Positions 47,745 to 59,605 of a stretch of 64,000 bases of DNA are shown in pieces. This DNA comes from Saksenaea vasiformis B4078. Taxonomy: Eukaryota > Mucoromycota > Mucoromycetes > Mucorales > Saksenaeaceae. Position 1 is the first letter of the stretch. Each line of letters starts with the position of its first letter. The translations under genes were made by a program, and so were the position numbers. The notes beneath the pieces were generated by a model. It was not told the DNA's origin. It ran no database searches and saw only the letters and a list, made by a program, of their open reading frames with translations. The stretch spans positions 1 through 64,000 of the forward strand of contig JNDT01002278.1 in the NCBI GenBank assembly GCA_000697055.1, written 5' to 3'.

Positions 47745-49898
47745 TCAACCCTCTGCGAGGGCAGTTGTATGTCTACTGACAGGGCAAGCAGATAATGTGC
47801 CTTTCTGACCCGTAACGGGACACGTTGCAGGTTCGTTTTCCTGCTGGGAAGTTACTGGGCAGGATGACGCGCCTCCTCGTTGACCCGTCAGCGGACACAC
47901 AAGCACTTCTTCCTTCGGTTTCTCCACTGGCGCTTCGTAAATAACAGGTTCGTCCTCAGCTAGTGTCAACTCCTCAAAGTAAAATTGCACATCTTCTTCA
48001 GCCGTGTCCTCCAGCCGACTTGTCCAACTTGTGCAATTATTGCTAATCCATCGACGGTAGTCCTCGGTCTGACGCCACTTTGCATTCAATTTACATTCCA
48101 ACTCCAGTGATTTAAATGGATCCTTCAGTTCCCGACTCGTTTGGACAGCTTTGAAAACAACCTTAAAAAGAAGATAAGAATTGGTAGCAGCGACAGTTTT
48201 CTTGTCTTGACACTTACCTTGACTAACGTTGGAGGCAGCGTACCCCAGTGTTCTAATATTTTTCTACTCCATCGATTATCCAATGTTTTCAGTTGATCCA
48301 ACAACTCCTCAAAGGATGTTGCAGACTAAAATGTATATCCGGGTGTGAGTAATAGAGGCGCCAGTTTAAAAAAGAAAGTTTCTCTGGCTAAACTCACCCC
48401 AAACACGCTTTTGATCTCGTCATCCCATACACCTAATCTATCAGGGCCGGCATATGTATGGTAAGCTGTCGATGCAAGTTTAATCGCCTTTTGCGTAGAT
48501 GGTGCTGGGCATACTGCAACACGCTTGGTGTCTTGAAATACTTCGTTCAATTTTAACTCGGGTACAAAAACGTCGGCTAGTCCCAGTCGAAGAAGCTCTG
48601 GACCCCGCAACTTCGTCAGTTCAGAAGGAGCTAAGGTGACATACAAATCGACGCCCGCAGGCAGGTTTTTCTCCGCCAGCGTTTCAAACGATGAAAGCAA
48701 AGCCAGTGGCGGGGTTGGGGCGGGCGTTGGCCGTAAACTAAGGTCAAGCAGAGCATTTTCCGTAATCACCCTGGTTAGACCAAACCAAAGATTTAGGTAA
48801 CTTGCGTCTACTGGGATCATCCCGTTTAGAAACATAACAACTGGTTTCTTGTGTTCCATCAAGGTCCGAGCTAAATTGTAGTACGTCTCCGCCAGTTTTT
48901 GTTGAGAAATCTGAAGTTTCTCGGGAGCGTCGATGATCATTGAATTTGTTTCTTGGAAGGCGATCCCACTACTCAACAGCTTCGTGTCTTTTGACTCGAT
49001 CTGTGCGTCGGAGGAAAGCTCGTCCTGTTTTTCGCACGTTTCCACGACCGTTGGGGTGATCATAATGCTGGTTACGTTGTTATCCTGTTCAGCCTCTTTG
49101 ATTGCTTCATCCAACTGTTCTAGACGTGCTACGGTGAAGAGATTTTTACTACTCAGCGCCGATAGGGTAACTATGGAAGGACCACACGCCTTCTCCACAT
49201 TGACAAATGATAAAGTAGATGTCGTTGATATAGGGGCGGCTATATATCATTAGCTACTTTTGCATAGCCCTGGCGTTACCTTTTCCTTTGTTTTGCCACA
49301 GGTTAGCAAATGGACAAACAGGTTCAGCTGATGTTTCTTTTTTGCGTTTCCATAGTAGGTAGGCGTCGACGTCGAGCGGTTCAACACACCTTAATATATA
49401 AATATATAAGTGCAAGCCTCACCTTGGATCAACTTACGATGCGTAATAAAAGGCTTTCGTTTTTGTGAATTCTTCATCCAATTGTGCTTTGTCCCAGTGC
49501 TTTGCGGGTTTATCGACCCAAGCTTGAATTACACTTGGTAAACCATCCAAGTACTTTGAATCATTATCAAAATCATATTTGTCAAGACGCTCAAATTTGG
49601 CGGTTTGGTCTTCAGCTAACAATTTTTCGTATTCTAGGTACTGATCCAAATTAAAAGGCTGTTTAAACCTTTGAATAAGTTAGTACCCTCAAAACATTAT
49701 ATCAGGTTACCTTGAAAAGTAAAAATGTTTAGCCTGAAGCAGTTTGGCTTCCACCTGGTCGTTGCTACCTTGCACGTCCGACATGTTCTTCAAAATGGTC
49801 TGTAAACCAGCCTGAAATGTCGTGTCATTCTCCCAGCGGTATTCGCGAAAGGATGTGAACACTTTCTTCTGCTCATTCGAGAAGTTCTTCAGCTCCAT
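47745..49898 (-). CDS. Enoyl-CoA hydratase-like protein with N-terminal repeats and CPVTGQ tail
   Basis: Several short-intron exons join into one frame from ATG 49898. Residues 1-135 contain two copies of an unnamed module of about 60 residues: one from FREYRWENDTTFQAGL to HFYFSR...LDQYLEYEK, the other from YDFDNDSKYLDGL to AFYYAS...DVDAYLLWKRK. A crotonase-like domain follows (IVTLSALSSKNLFTVARLEQ, KPVVMFLNGMIPVDASYLNL, LLRLGLADVFVP). It ends with the HIBCH-like helix LPPTLVKVVFKAVQTSRELK. The C-terminus has four evenly spaced Cys-Pro motifs (CPLTGQRGG, CPVTSQ, CPVTGQKGT, CPVSRH). Typical catalytic glutamates of the crotonase fold are not obvious, so activity is doubtful. Known crotonases act on acyl-CoA in mitochondria or peroxisomes. 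Cys-Pro motifs can bind haem in other proteins; whether they do here is unknown. Confidence 0.75.
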
Positions 49899-51210
49899 GG
49901 GTGATCAGAGGGGAAAACAAAGTGCTAGGGTAATCGGTGTTTAAATGCTTTGGTCGCTCAGGCCATTTTACAGGATTTGCACGCGATTTTACCCCAGCTT
50001 TAGATTATTTGGTGTGAGCTTCAAACGAACTCTCCTCGAAAACGCAAAATTTATTCAGTCCAGTATAAAAATAAACAGAATTTATAATAGAGGAACATTT
50101 ACGCAACCATTGAATACAGTCTGTTCTAGATGTATCCATAGATGATTTGTTACAAAAGGAGGAACGCTCTTTTATTCAATAAAGGATCATTTAAGTCTCG
50201 CTAACTTTTGTCTCTTATGTTTCCGTTATCCACCTTGGTTCTTCACATTGGATACTAATTAAATGGCTTGAATTTGGGTATTAAGCCTGCACCTAGGTAG
50301 GGATCCACGTCCCCACACATGATCCATGGTATGCAGACCAAGTTCGAATACGCTGCTCTATAGAATGTTAACAACACTGTGGGTCCGGAAGCTACTACTT
50401 AGTCCGTGCAAGCACGAATAGGATCTGTCTAAGTTGATCGCAGGGATCGCAAGCTGCACTTGTTTCGAAGATTAATATATCTGGAAAATAGTAAATCACT
50501 TACATGTTTTGGCAGATAATAAGTCTTTTACCAGCGTCTCAGATACCACCGCATCTTCGGTTTGCCAAAGGTCAAGCGTGCCTTTCCGCCGTTCGATACA
50601 TACTTCTTTGGACCGAGGAACAGCTACGCAGAATGAAGTTAGTATATGATGATCACTGAAAGAGTGTAACCACTTACAGAAGGAAAGAAGGCAAAAAAAA
50701 GTGAAGGAAAAACATATAGAACGGATGACATGTCAGAAGCGCATCTCAATTACCTCGATTTGTCAATCATCCAGCCTCTGTGCATTAATGAAGAACCGTG
50801 GCGGTATGTACTTGGAGGAAACAATCAAAGCATAAAGAAGAGAAGGGCGAAGGTTCTGGAGTGTTTACAAAAGAATCCACCTGAGACATGATTATGATAT
50901 CATTGAATTTTTCACACATTGAGTTCCTACCATGGCGCACAATGAGGAAAATATAGCTATGTGCTAACAGCCACAATAGCTTCCATACCGTTATTGAATC
51001 ATTTTTTACGCTACATTGAATAAATATTGTGTCTCTGAAGAGTCAAGTGTGCGCTAAAGAAGAATTGAATACGCGGCCATCAGTACATCAATGTTTCGTC
51101 TAAAGATTAATCAACTTACATGAGCTTGGTCTTCAGCGGACGCAAAATTTATTCGGGGAGCATAAAAAATAATTCATAGTTGGTAAATGAAATAATACTT
51201 GGATACCTTT
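49899..51210. other. Intergenic; possible small gene near 50.5-50.8 kb
   Basis: A minus-strand stretch at about 50630-50540 reads LFLGPKKYVSNGGKARLTFG and continues to KMRWYLRRW, then stop, behind an acceptor CTGCGTAG. It looks like the last exon of a small basic protein, but I could not find a convincing start or name it. A second minus-strand frame lies at 50976-50785. Nothing else is seen. Confidence 0.3.
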
Positions 51211-51328
51211 TCACTTAACTCCCGAAAGGGTAATTCCATTCATCGATGGAGGCCAAGGCCCGCACCAGATTCGGTGGGAGCGGCGAGAGGTGGGGAAGAC
51301 CCTATAGTTTGGGAGCGGCCATTTTTGA
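51211..51328 (+). repeat. Dispersed stem-loop repeat, copy 4
   Basis: ACTTAACTCCCGAAAGGGTA forms the same stem-loop type as at 17.4 and 39.1 kb. It is followed by GATGGAGGCCAAGGCCCGCA and then CCAGATTCGGTGGGAGCG, matching GCCACATCCCGCACCATTTC and GGTGGGAGTG of copy 2. GGGAGCGGCCATTTTTGAAT follows, matching GGAGCGGCCAATTTCTTT of copies 1 and 2. Order and orientation of the three blocks are the same as in copy 2. Confidence 0.65.
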
Positions 51329-51517
51329 ATGGCGCGCAAAGAACTTGAAGCGATACATCGTCTGGCAAATCTATTGGGGAAGATGAGCGATACTGAGCAT
51401 GTGTATGTGACAACGGTTACGTACTTTAAATGTGGGCATAAGGCACCAGCGTGGCTAAGACGGTTCGGGCCAGCGGTCATGCAGCCTAAATGGCATACAA
51501 AAAAAAAATGCGAGTGA
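51329..51517 (+). CDS. Short ORF within repeat, hypothetical
   Basis: A 62-codon frame starts at the ATG directly after the repeat block and reads MARKELEAIHRLANLLGKMS, then VTYFKCGHKAPAWLRRFGPA, ending KWHTKKKCE. Its regular first half (helix-like) and a Cys-Gly-His/Cys pattern suggest it was once coding, perhaps a conserved part of the repeat family. No function recognised; the poly-A run near its end could hide a frameshift. Confidence 0.3.
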   Translation: MARKELEAIHRLANLLGKMSDTEHVYVTTVTYFKCGHKAPAWLRRFGPAVMQPKWHTKKKCE

Positions 51518-51621
51518 TCCTGGTTATGTAACAAAAAGTTGAAATCCGTACCGGGGATGTTTTTACCAACAGAGCCAAGGAAAAAAAAAAAAAGAAAAAG
51601 AAAAAAGAAGTGTTCCCCTTA

Positions 51622-51928
51622 AGTATGCATCACTTTTCATTATCTGAGGCATCCTTTTTGTGTGAGACAAAAGGAACCTATCTTCAACACACTTTTTGCA
51701 TGAGACGACGGAATCCTCTTTCTGCGACAACGTTTGTACCCTGTCACCAACACGCTTTTTGCCTGAGATAAGAAAAGAAATCGTACCTTTCACACACCCT
51801 TTGCATGAAATAAAAGAATGTGGTCACTGGAATGCCTTTTGTATGATACAATCAAGCTCTATCTTTAACACGTCCTTTGCACGAGACAATAAAACCCTGT
51901 TTCTGGCACATCTTTTAGGTTAGATAAT
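51622..51928. repeat. Degenerate minisatellite, about 38-bp period
   Basis: Roughly eight diverged copies of a unit whose core is CACCTTTTGCATGAGACAA. Cores start near 51628, 51650, 51690, 51715, 51752, 51800, 51832, 51871 and 51908, most 30-48 bases apart. The core is better kept than the spacers, which is unusual for a freely decaying minisatellite. Confidence 0.65.
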
Positions 51929-52150
51929 GGGAAGTTATCAGTGACTCAAGCGTAACATGTAAGAGTATGACACGCAAATCATAGCATCCGACAACCGCAA
52001 AAAATACGTACTTCAAAACGCAGACTTCATCTGGAAGTAACGCCGAGTAATTTCAGATAGACGCAAAGCCATGGCAAAAATCCATATAATTACGATTTAT
52101 TAGTGTATACTATCTGTGCTGTTTTACAGCTCTTTACAAATGCATCCAAC

Positions 52151-53831
52151 TTAACCTTGTGCTGACCATATACTCTGTGCTCTTGTAAGAACAGAATCAA
52201 TGTTATCTGACATCGCATTCTGGTTCTCGAGGTAAGTGCTTAGTCGTTCCAGAAGTTCTACTTTTTCACGTGTAGACATGTTGTTAATCACTAACGCCAG
52301 AATCATCCCAACGGTAACGTTGTACATCTTGGAAAAAATGATTTAGTCCCTTCTGCCTTAACCATATCTGAGAATATACCTTGATAAAGCTTTGATAATA
52401 CATATATGCGAATAGACCCATTAGAAACTGACAATCCATTCGATCAGTTAACCCTCCATGACCGGGAATACTTTGTCCGAAATCTTTTATCTTAAAGGCA
52501 CGCTTTACTGCACTGGCAAAGAATCCTCCAAATGGAGCAATCAACGATGCAAAGCAAGCCATGACTACAGTGTGTAACTGCACGGGGGCAATCCAAACTT
52601 CTCGGATATCACGAAGCAACTACCGTATGTTCTTAGCTAGCGCTAACTGTACCCAGATCTTTACCAGTATTTTAATCAAGTATCGGATAATTGAGGGTAG
52701 TTTCCAAGGAGCAGCTATGAACACCGGATTATGTGGCTCACATGAAATATCGGACCACGCGGTGGCACCTAGATCCTGTAAAGGCAACTGTATAGTCCTC
52801 TTTTCCTCTTCATGTGTTCGATTCTTACCTGTACTGGACAAATCATGTAATCGAAGCGCATGAGGATGGTGGTCACCTACATAATAGGAAACTTAGTAAA
52901 AAGGAGGGGAGAAAGTAGTAAATCTTATCGAGGTCGTACAACAAAACCTAGAGCCAGGGTACAGATGAGTGCACCCACAAAACCTTCAACCGTCTTTTTC
53001 GGACTAAGTTGGATCAACGGCGTTCTCCCCCAGAAAAAGCCACAAATATAGGCAAAGATATCGTTGATTACCACAAGCGCGGCAGGCATCACAAACCTAA
53101 TGTCGTCGTAAGAAAAGGGAAATAGAGGGTGTGCAAATAAGTCATACCATATTAATCCTTCCAGAATATTATCCACGATAAAATGGGACTGTACAACGAT
53201 CATAAGCAAGGCCATGTGCGTGTAGCCAAACAGAGCCATCTGAAATCGGTATTGCCCTCGCTTCAAGTTCATAACAAAGAAGACAAAGCCTATTATATGG
53301 CAGATGAGTTAAGAAGAATTAGAGCAATAGATCAACTTAACCAATAACATAAAGCATAAAACTGATAAAACGATGATGGGTCGCAAAAGGTAATAAGAAC
53401 GCATCAACCATAACGATTTCCTTGAAGTAGTAGATAATAGATTCTCCATAGAGGAAATATTCGGTTGTAATCAGAAAGTACCAATTCATCGTTTTGAACC
53501 AGCGCATATTCTTGTCCTTGGCCGGTCCTTGGGCTATTTGTATAACTTCACGGTAGACCACAATAGCAATTGCCATGACACCGACAATTGACCATATGTA
53601 ACCACCAACCAACACAAAGAAGAATGCACCAATCATAAGTAATGTTGTGAATGTCCGGATTCCCATGTTTCGCCATTTCTTGGCTACCGACTCGTCAGCC
53701 AGAAGTTTTGGTTGTTGTTGTTGTTGCTCTGTGGATGAAGGTTCAGCCCCACTATCTTTCTTCTCCATTGGCTCCACATGCTTCTGGGATCGCTGCGGTT
53801 GATGTGATGCTTTTGACTTTCTTTTCGGCAT
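52151..53831 (-). CDS. CDS1: Phosphatidate cytidylyltransferase (CDP-diacylglycerol synthase)
   Basis: ATG 53831. A basic, glutamine-rich N-terminus (about 50 residues) precedes a multi-pass membrane enzyme: [56 protein letters not shown], then [18 protein letters not shown]. The region [20 protein letters not shown] and [20 protein letters not shown] is typical of the family. The signature [12 protein letters not shown] (family G-G-x-x-D-R-x-D) carries the catalytic aspartates, followed by [15 protein letters not shown]. The last exon (about 52331-52151) was found by splicing GTATAT...CCAAG to [17 protein letters not shown]; it ends SIWSAQG. Known role: CTP + phosphatidate to CDP-diacylglycerol in the ER, precursor of phosphatidylinositol, phosphatidylserine and cardiolipin. 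The adjacent aminotransferase on the same strand is unrelated. Confidence 0.93.
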
Positions 53832-54281
53832 TGCTTTGCATAAAAAAAGGCAAACAAGCTCTTTTTCCCCGGGCGCGCGAAACTCCCCCAATCTCTTGAA
53901 AGGTAAAATGTTCTACCGACAATAGGTCTTTCCCTCGCTACTACCTCTTCTGGTATGTCTTTCGCTGTGCCATTTTCGTAGCAGTTATCGTTACATGAAT
54001 CATCAATACTAGTGCTAGTTATAACATCAGCAACTATTTCTACTAAGCAATTTGAATAAGAAAAGTGCTAGAGTACTGGCCTCTATGATAGTTGAGGTTT
54101 CGCCCATCGCCTCACAAACGATATTCAGCAAGAACTAATGAAGAATGATTGTAAATACAGCAATTCTATTATGGATTCGGTGATTGTTGGTCAGATGTAG
54201 AACAAAGAGATTACATCAGTATAGAGTTCTAGGAGTTATATCTTGTTGGTAACTGAGTCATGAAGGGATAATTCGCGCTTA
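53832..54281. other. Intergenic, CDS1 promoter region
   Basis: 450 bases between the aminotransferase stop and the CDS1 start, both on the minus strand. No ORF or repeat of note. Confidence 0.55.
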
Positions 54282-55514
54282 TTACAATCCCTCCTTTGGC
54301 CACATCCAGCCAAATGTGTCTTCCACTGTGCCTTTCTGGATACCGCGGTACTCTTCATATAGTTTGCCAAAACCTTCACCAATCTCGGTTTGCTCGCCGC
54401 TACCGATACGGATAACCTTATCTCCACGAACGATTTTTTTGATTGGGGTAATGATTGCCTAAAGAACAAGTCGATCTAAATTCCCACGTTTCCTCACTTT
54501 CCGAAATTAACTTACGGCTGTTCCACACGCGGCAACTTCGGCAAATTTACCTTCCTCCACCTCACTGAATTTAACCGGTCGTTCCTCTACAACCCATCCC
54601 AGTTTGGAAGCAATGTCTTCAAGGGAGATACGAGTGACAGAACGCAAAATAGTGGATGAATTAGGCGTCACAAAGGTACGAACTCCAGTGACGGGGTCAG
54701 GATGTGTAAGCGCCACGAAGTTGGAAGTAGAAAACTCGTCAATGTACGTGCGTGTCTGAGAGTCAAGATGAAGTGTAATTGGAAAACCTTGCTTCTTCGC
54801 TCGCATCATTGGACCAAATGTTGGAGCGTAGTTGCCGCCCAACTTGGTGCTACCCGTTCCCATGGGTGCAGCTTTACATATACTTAGTTTCTCTGATCAT
54901 CATGCAAAGATCGCTGGACTTACTTCGGTCGAAGTCTTCTACAACCAGGGCATCCACAGGCTTGACGCCATCCTTGTAATAGCTGCCAACAGGCATGCCA
55001 ATGACAAGAAATGTAAACTCAGGCGCAGCGGCCATGCCAATTTCAGGACCACTTCCGAACAGTAATGGGCGAATATAGAGCGATCCACCAGTCTCGAGAG
55101 GAGGAACATATTCGAGGTTCTTCTCCACCAACCATCGAACGGCCTTTTCAAAAATCTCAACAGGCACTTGTGGCATATAGGCCATATCGGCACTTCGATT
55201 CAAACGCTCAGCATTGACTTGTGGTCTAAAGATACGAACACGGCCAGCGGCGTCACGGAAAGCCTTAAGGCCCTCGAAGCACTACAAGGCCATTTAGCAT
55301 TTGTTCTTCTCCAAAGCTTTCGCCCAAAGAGATATACCTGCTGTCCATAATGAAGGCCTGTTGCGCACACATGGACCTTCATGAGCGGATCGGTCTCGAA
55401 TGATCCCTGATTCCAGCCTTCTTTTTCGGTCCAAGTGTACCTGACATAACCGTTCAGGTCACGGTACTGGAATCCAATGCTGCTCCAATCAAGTTTGTCA
55501 GTGGGTGGGGTCAT
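54282..55514 (-). CDS. BAT2: Branched-chain amino acid aminotransferase
   Basis: ATG 55514. Exons read DLNGYVRYTWTEKEGW, HVCATGLHYGQQ, then CFEGLKAFRDAAGRVRIFRP, RLNRSADMAYMPQVP, SLYIRPLLFGSGPEIG and KAAPMGTGSTKLGGNYAPTF, where the Lys of S-T-K-L-G-G-N-Y is the PLP Schiff-base lysine. Then come SNFVALTHPD, SLEDIASKLGWVVEERPVKF, EVAACGTAVAIITPIKKI (Gly-Thr-Ala phosphate-binding loop) and a C-terminus ending MWPKEGL at TAA 54282. Fold-type IV PLP enzyme that reversibly transfers the amino group between Leu/Ile/Val and 2-oxoglutarate. Length about 365 residues. The N-terminus (MTPPTDKLDWSSIGF) is short and not amphipathic or Arg-rich, so I infer the cytosolic form; yeast uses Bat1 in mitochondria and Bat2 in cytosol. 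Confidence 0.93.
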
Positions 55515-57096
55515 TTCAAAGGAATAAAGCGTGAGAGATACATATTCTCATCCGCAAAATGGTTTAAAGCATTTGATAGGAATCTCCGCCGATGACTCGT
55601 CGTGACAGGGTCGACTGTATTGGGCGGGAGACATGACGAAGTGTAGCCCCGACAACAATTGCGGTGATAAACAAGTCAAACATATCTATAGAACGTCTTG
55701 TTTGATAATCCTTATTTGCCATGTACACGAGTGATAGCGGTGGAATTGTTCTTTTTTTAAGCGCACACTGAACTAGATAATCCTACATATCCACGGCTTT
55801 ATGCCACAGGGCACAGAATTACTCGTTACCTTTGCCGTTCCTAAGGATAACAGCCGGCACTTACTGCCGCAAGGCGATAAATTTCTGCAAATCATAGCAT
55901 TGCGAGATAGTATAAGGAATCCATACCGCAAGGGACGTTTAAACGATTTGAGATGTTTAACTTCTATAGGCGGAAAAGAAAATCCGTTGTTGATTGGTTG
56001 GCCTGTTTTAGGAAACTCCGTGGATGTCTGAGATGGGCATAACTCTTTAAGCGACCTAGCTTGTTAGTCGAAGCATTGAAGGCACAGTCTCTCGTTTTAT
56101 GGCAGCTGTTAAGGCAATAGATACTAGGCCATTCTATCTCGTTACAAATACTCTGAACTGGCTAACTTCTTTTTGTTATGATATTACTGGAGGGTCGGCC
56201 TCTGTCCAACTTGCCAGTGTACTAACAAGATTATGGAGTCATTAGTTTTACGTTCTGTAGATGATACCCTTGCTCTAATGACATGTATATTAGCAAGAGT
56301 GGACGAAACGTCACATTTTCTGACTATATCCTAAATAACATCGTGAATTTTCTGCTTGAAATATCTTTACACTGTTGCTCTGTCGTTCTTTCTATTGCAA
56401 ATTGGATCCATGTGGCAAGCAAGTGTTGGCATCCATTAGTGCCTTAGGTTCATGTTTCTTTCTTCTTCTGCTTTATGAGCTCAATGGTCCGTGTACTTTG
56501 CCATTGTCGATACTTCAGGTATTATCGTGAGGTTAAATGTCAGGATCTGCTAGAGCGTGCATCAGCTACTCATCATAATAATCTTCGTATGACTCCTCTT
56601 CCGTTCCTATGCGTGGGTCTGTAAAGTTATATGATACAATACTTACTGCTTGATACTAAACAGTAACAATGAGCTGAATCTCTCGAGCAACGCCTCTTCT
56701 AACTTTTCTACTGGATGGCAGCACATACTACATTCAATCGATGGACATGAATGAAAATCCCCGTGATGTATGATGTTGTATCCGTTAAGGAGAGATAATC
56801 TATGCTACAGGTTCCACAAGCCTTACCCTAATGCACAAGCTATAGAAAAGACGAAATAAAATTATGGTATATTTATACATTAAATTCGCGTATTAGCAAG
56901 TCAGTACAGTCCTTTGTATTGCATAACTATTGAAATTAATAGATCTGGTCTTACTGGCGCTTTAAGAAACATCCATTTTCTATGAACAAAAAAAAATTAG
57001 GCAGAGGGTGGTGCTTTTCCATATTTGGACTACCGCTGAATAGGAAAATTGGACCTGCTTACCAGAGCGAACATCTGTCCTTTGTCATAAAACCTC
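55515..57096. other. Intergenic, no gene supported
   Basis: About 1.6 kb between divergent genes. A 76-codon plus-strand frame at 55801-56031 (MPQGTELLVTFAVPKDNSRH...) has no recognisable similarity. A-rich and AT-rich tracts occur near 56850-57000, close to the adaptin start. Confidence 0.5.
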
Positions 57097-59605
57097 ATGT
57101 CCGACGCAAAGTATTTTCAACGAGGTAAGAACAACTTACTTAGACCTACTGCATTGATGTGCGTCTTTCTCATCACTATGGGTTAGGTAAAATCCAGGAA
57201 CTTCGCGCAGAACTCAACTCGGAGAAACGTGACCCGAAGCATCAGCGCAAGAAAACGGTGATGAAGAAAATTGTAGCCAACATGACTATGGGAAATGATA
57301 TGTCACCCCTGTTTCCCGATATCTTGAATGTCATGAATGTTCCCATCCTGGAGATTAAGAAGATGGTGTATCTATATCTTATCAACTACGCAAGAAGTAA
57401 GCCTGACATGGCGATGATGGCGATCACCATGTTCATCAAGGTAGTGCACCGTATTGGTTTTGACCTTGCAGATTAATAATTGGTATTTCAAGGATGTGGA
57501 GGACCCCAATCCATTGATTCGAGCACTAGCCATTCGTACGATGGGATATATTCAAGTAGAGAAAATTGTGGATTGCTTGGTGGATCCTTTACGGCACTGT
57601 CTGCGCGATCGCGATCCGTATGTTCGTAAGACAGCCGCAATTGCAGTGGCCAAGCTATATATGTACGACAATGTCTTGGTGGAAGGAGAACATTTTATTG
57701 ATATGTTGCGGGATTTATTGACGGATGCAAACCCAACTGTGAGATATTACATTATGGCAGCGACTGCTGACCATTGTTACATCATACTTATTCCGTGAGT
57801 TAGGTTGTTGCCAACGCTGTAGCTGCATTAACCGAAATTTCGGAGAGGTCGGAAAACATCCAGTTGAAGCTAAATCATTCGATTGCCAGTAAACTAGCTG
57901 CAGCACTTAACGAATGCTCGGAGTAAGAGATCAAAGGAGATTTGCTTGCAAGATTTTCCGTAGACTGACATTATTAATAGGTGGGGTCAGACATATATTT
58001 TAGAAGCTCTCATGTACTATGTTCCTCAGGAAGCGGGTGACGCGGAGATGTTAGCAGAACGTATTGCACCTCGATTACAGCATGCTAATTCAGCTGTTGT
58101 ATTGACATGCGCCAAAGTAATTATGTATTTGATGAATTACATGAAGAACGAATCGGACGTGATTGCTTTCTGCCGGAAACTGAGTCCACCACTTGGTGAG
58201 ATACTAAAGATTTTGCATCGTGGTTACTGACTTGCTACCTGTAGTGACATTGCTTTCTTCTGGTCCAGAGGTTCAGTATGTCGCTCTGCGTAATATATTG
58301 CTTGTTATCCAACGGAGGCCTGAAGTTTTAAGAAACGATATGAAAGTCTTCTTTTGTAAATACAATGATCCAATTTACGTGAAGCTTGCAAAACTTGAGA
58401 TTATCTTCCGACTTGCAAACGCGCAAAACGTAGACCAAGTACTAAGCGAGTTGAAGGAGTAAGTGATTTGTATGCTTTACTTGGATGGGTTTTGTTAATA
58501 CGACGGTAAAGGTATGCCGCCGAAGTCGATGTCGATTTTGTGCGCAAGGCTGTGCGATCCATTGGTCGACTGGCGGTCAAGATTGAAGCGGCCGCTGAAC
58601 GCTGCATTACTGCTCTACTCGATCTAATCCATACCAAGGTTAATTATGTTGTACAGGAGGCGATCGTTGTGATTAAGGTAAGTGTCTTTCTCGTAACCAT
58701 TGGTTCGGTAATTGACATCGTATTAGGATATCTTCCGCAAATATCCCAACCAATATGAAAGCATTATTGGCACTCTATGCGAGAATCTAGATAATCTTGA
58801 TGAACCGGAAGCCAAGGCGGCGATGATCTGGATTATCGGCCAGTATGCTGATCGTATCGAGAATGCGGATGTGCTATTGGATGATTTCTTGTACACTTTT
58901 TTGGAAGAACCAGTAGAAGTACAAATGGCATTACTTACTGCGACAGTGAAACTATTCATTAAACGACCCACGGCAGGACAAGACCTAGTTCCAAAAGTAT
59001 TAAAATGGGCCACAGAAGAAGCTGTCAATCCCGATCTTCGTGATCGTGGCTACATATACTGGCGTCTTCTATCTACAGATCCCACAGCAGCAAAGGTAAG
59101 GCAGGGAACGGGAGGTATACATGACGCTGACACAGACACAGGCCATCGTTTTGTCTGACAAACCGTCGATCTCAACGGAAAGTGACAATATGGATCCTGC
59201 TTTCTTAGACGAGTTGTTGCTGCATATCTCCAGCTTGGCATCAATATACCACAAAAGCCCAACAACATTTATCAATCATTACAAGCCTCGATTTTTAATA
59301 CCATCTCTTGCACTACAAAAGCCGCAGTCAGTGTCAACTATCCCTGTTCAGCCACAGCCACAACTACAACCGTCCCAGCAAACAACATTCCATAATGATT
59401 TGGGTTATAACAGTATTACAGCAAACAGGTGAGTCCGTGCGAGTAGTTTCATTCTCACGGGTTTAACAAAAGCGGTAGACAATCATTTAACGGTGCTAGT
59501 GGAGCACAGACTGTTAACCCCTACGCCACAGATGTTGTTAACCATCAAGACGTGAGACCGGCACAACAGGCGGCTGGAGGTGTCGATTTGCTACTGGATC
59601 TGTAA
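57097..59605 (+). CDS. APL2: AP-1/AP-2 beta-adaptin large subunit, earless
   Basis: The start exon MSDAKYFQR (57097) splices to [24 protein letters not shown]-repeat trunk landmarks follow in order: [140 protein letters not shown] and [20 protein letters not shown]. After [15 protein letters not shown] a hinge rich in Gln, Ser and Pro follows. The protein ends GGVDLLLDL, so there is no ear domain. The final LLDL fits a clathrin-box motif. Known role: clathrin adaptor trunk and cargo dileucine recognition at the trans-Golgi/endosome (AP-1) or plasma membrane (AP-2); the sequence does not decide which, though yeast Apl2 is also short. Confidence 0.92.

Noticed and set aside
55801..56031. 76-codon plus-strand frame
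   Set aside because: Composition looks protein-like, but no family, splice partner or conserved motif was found, so it is left out as a gene.
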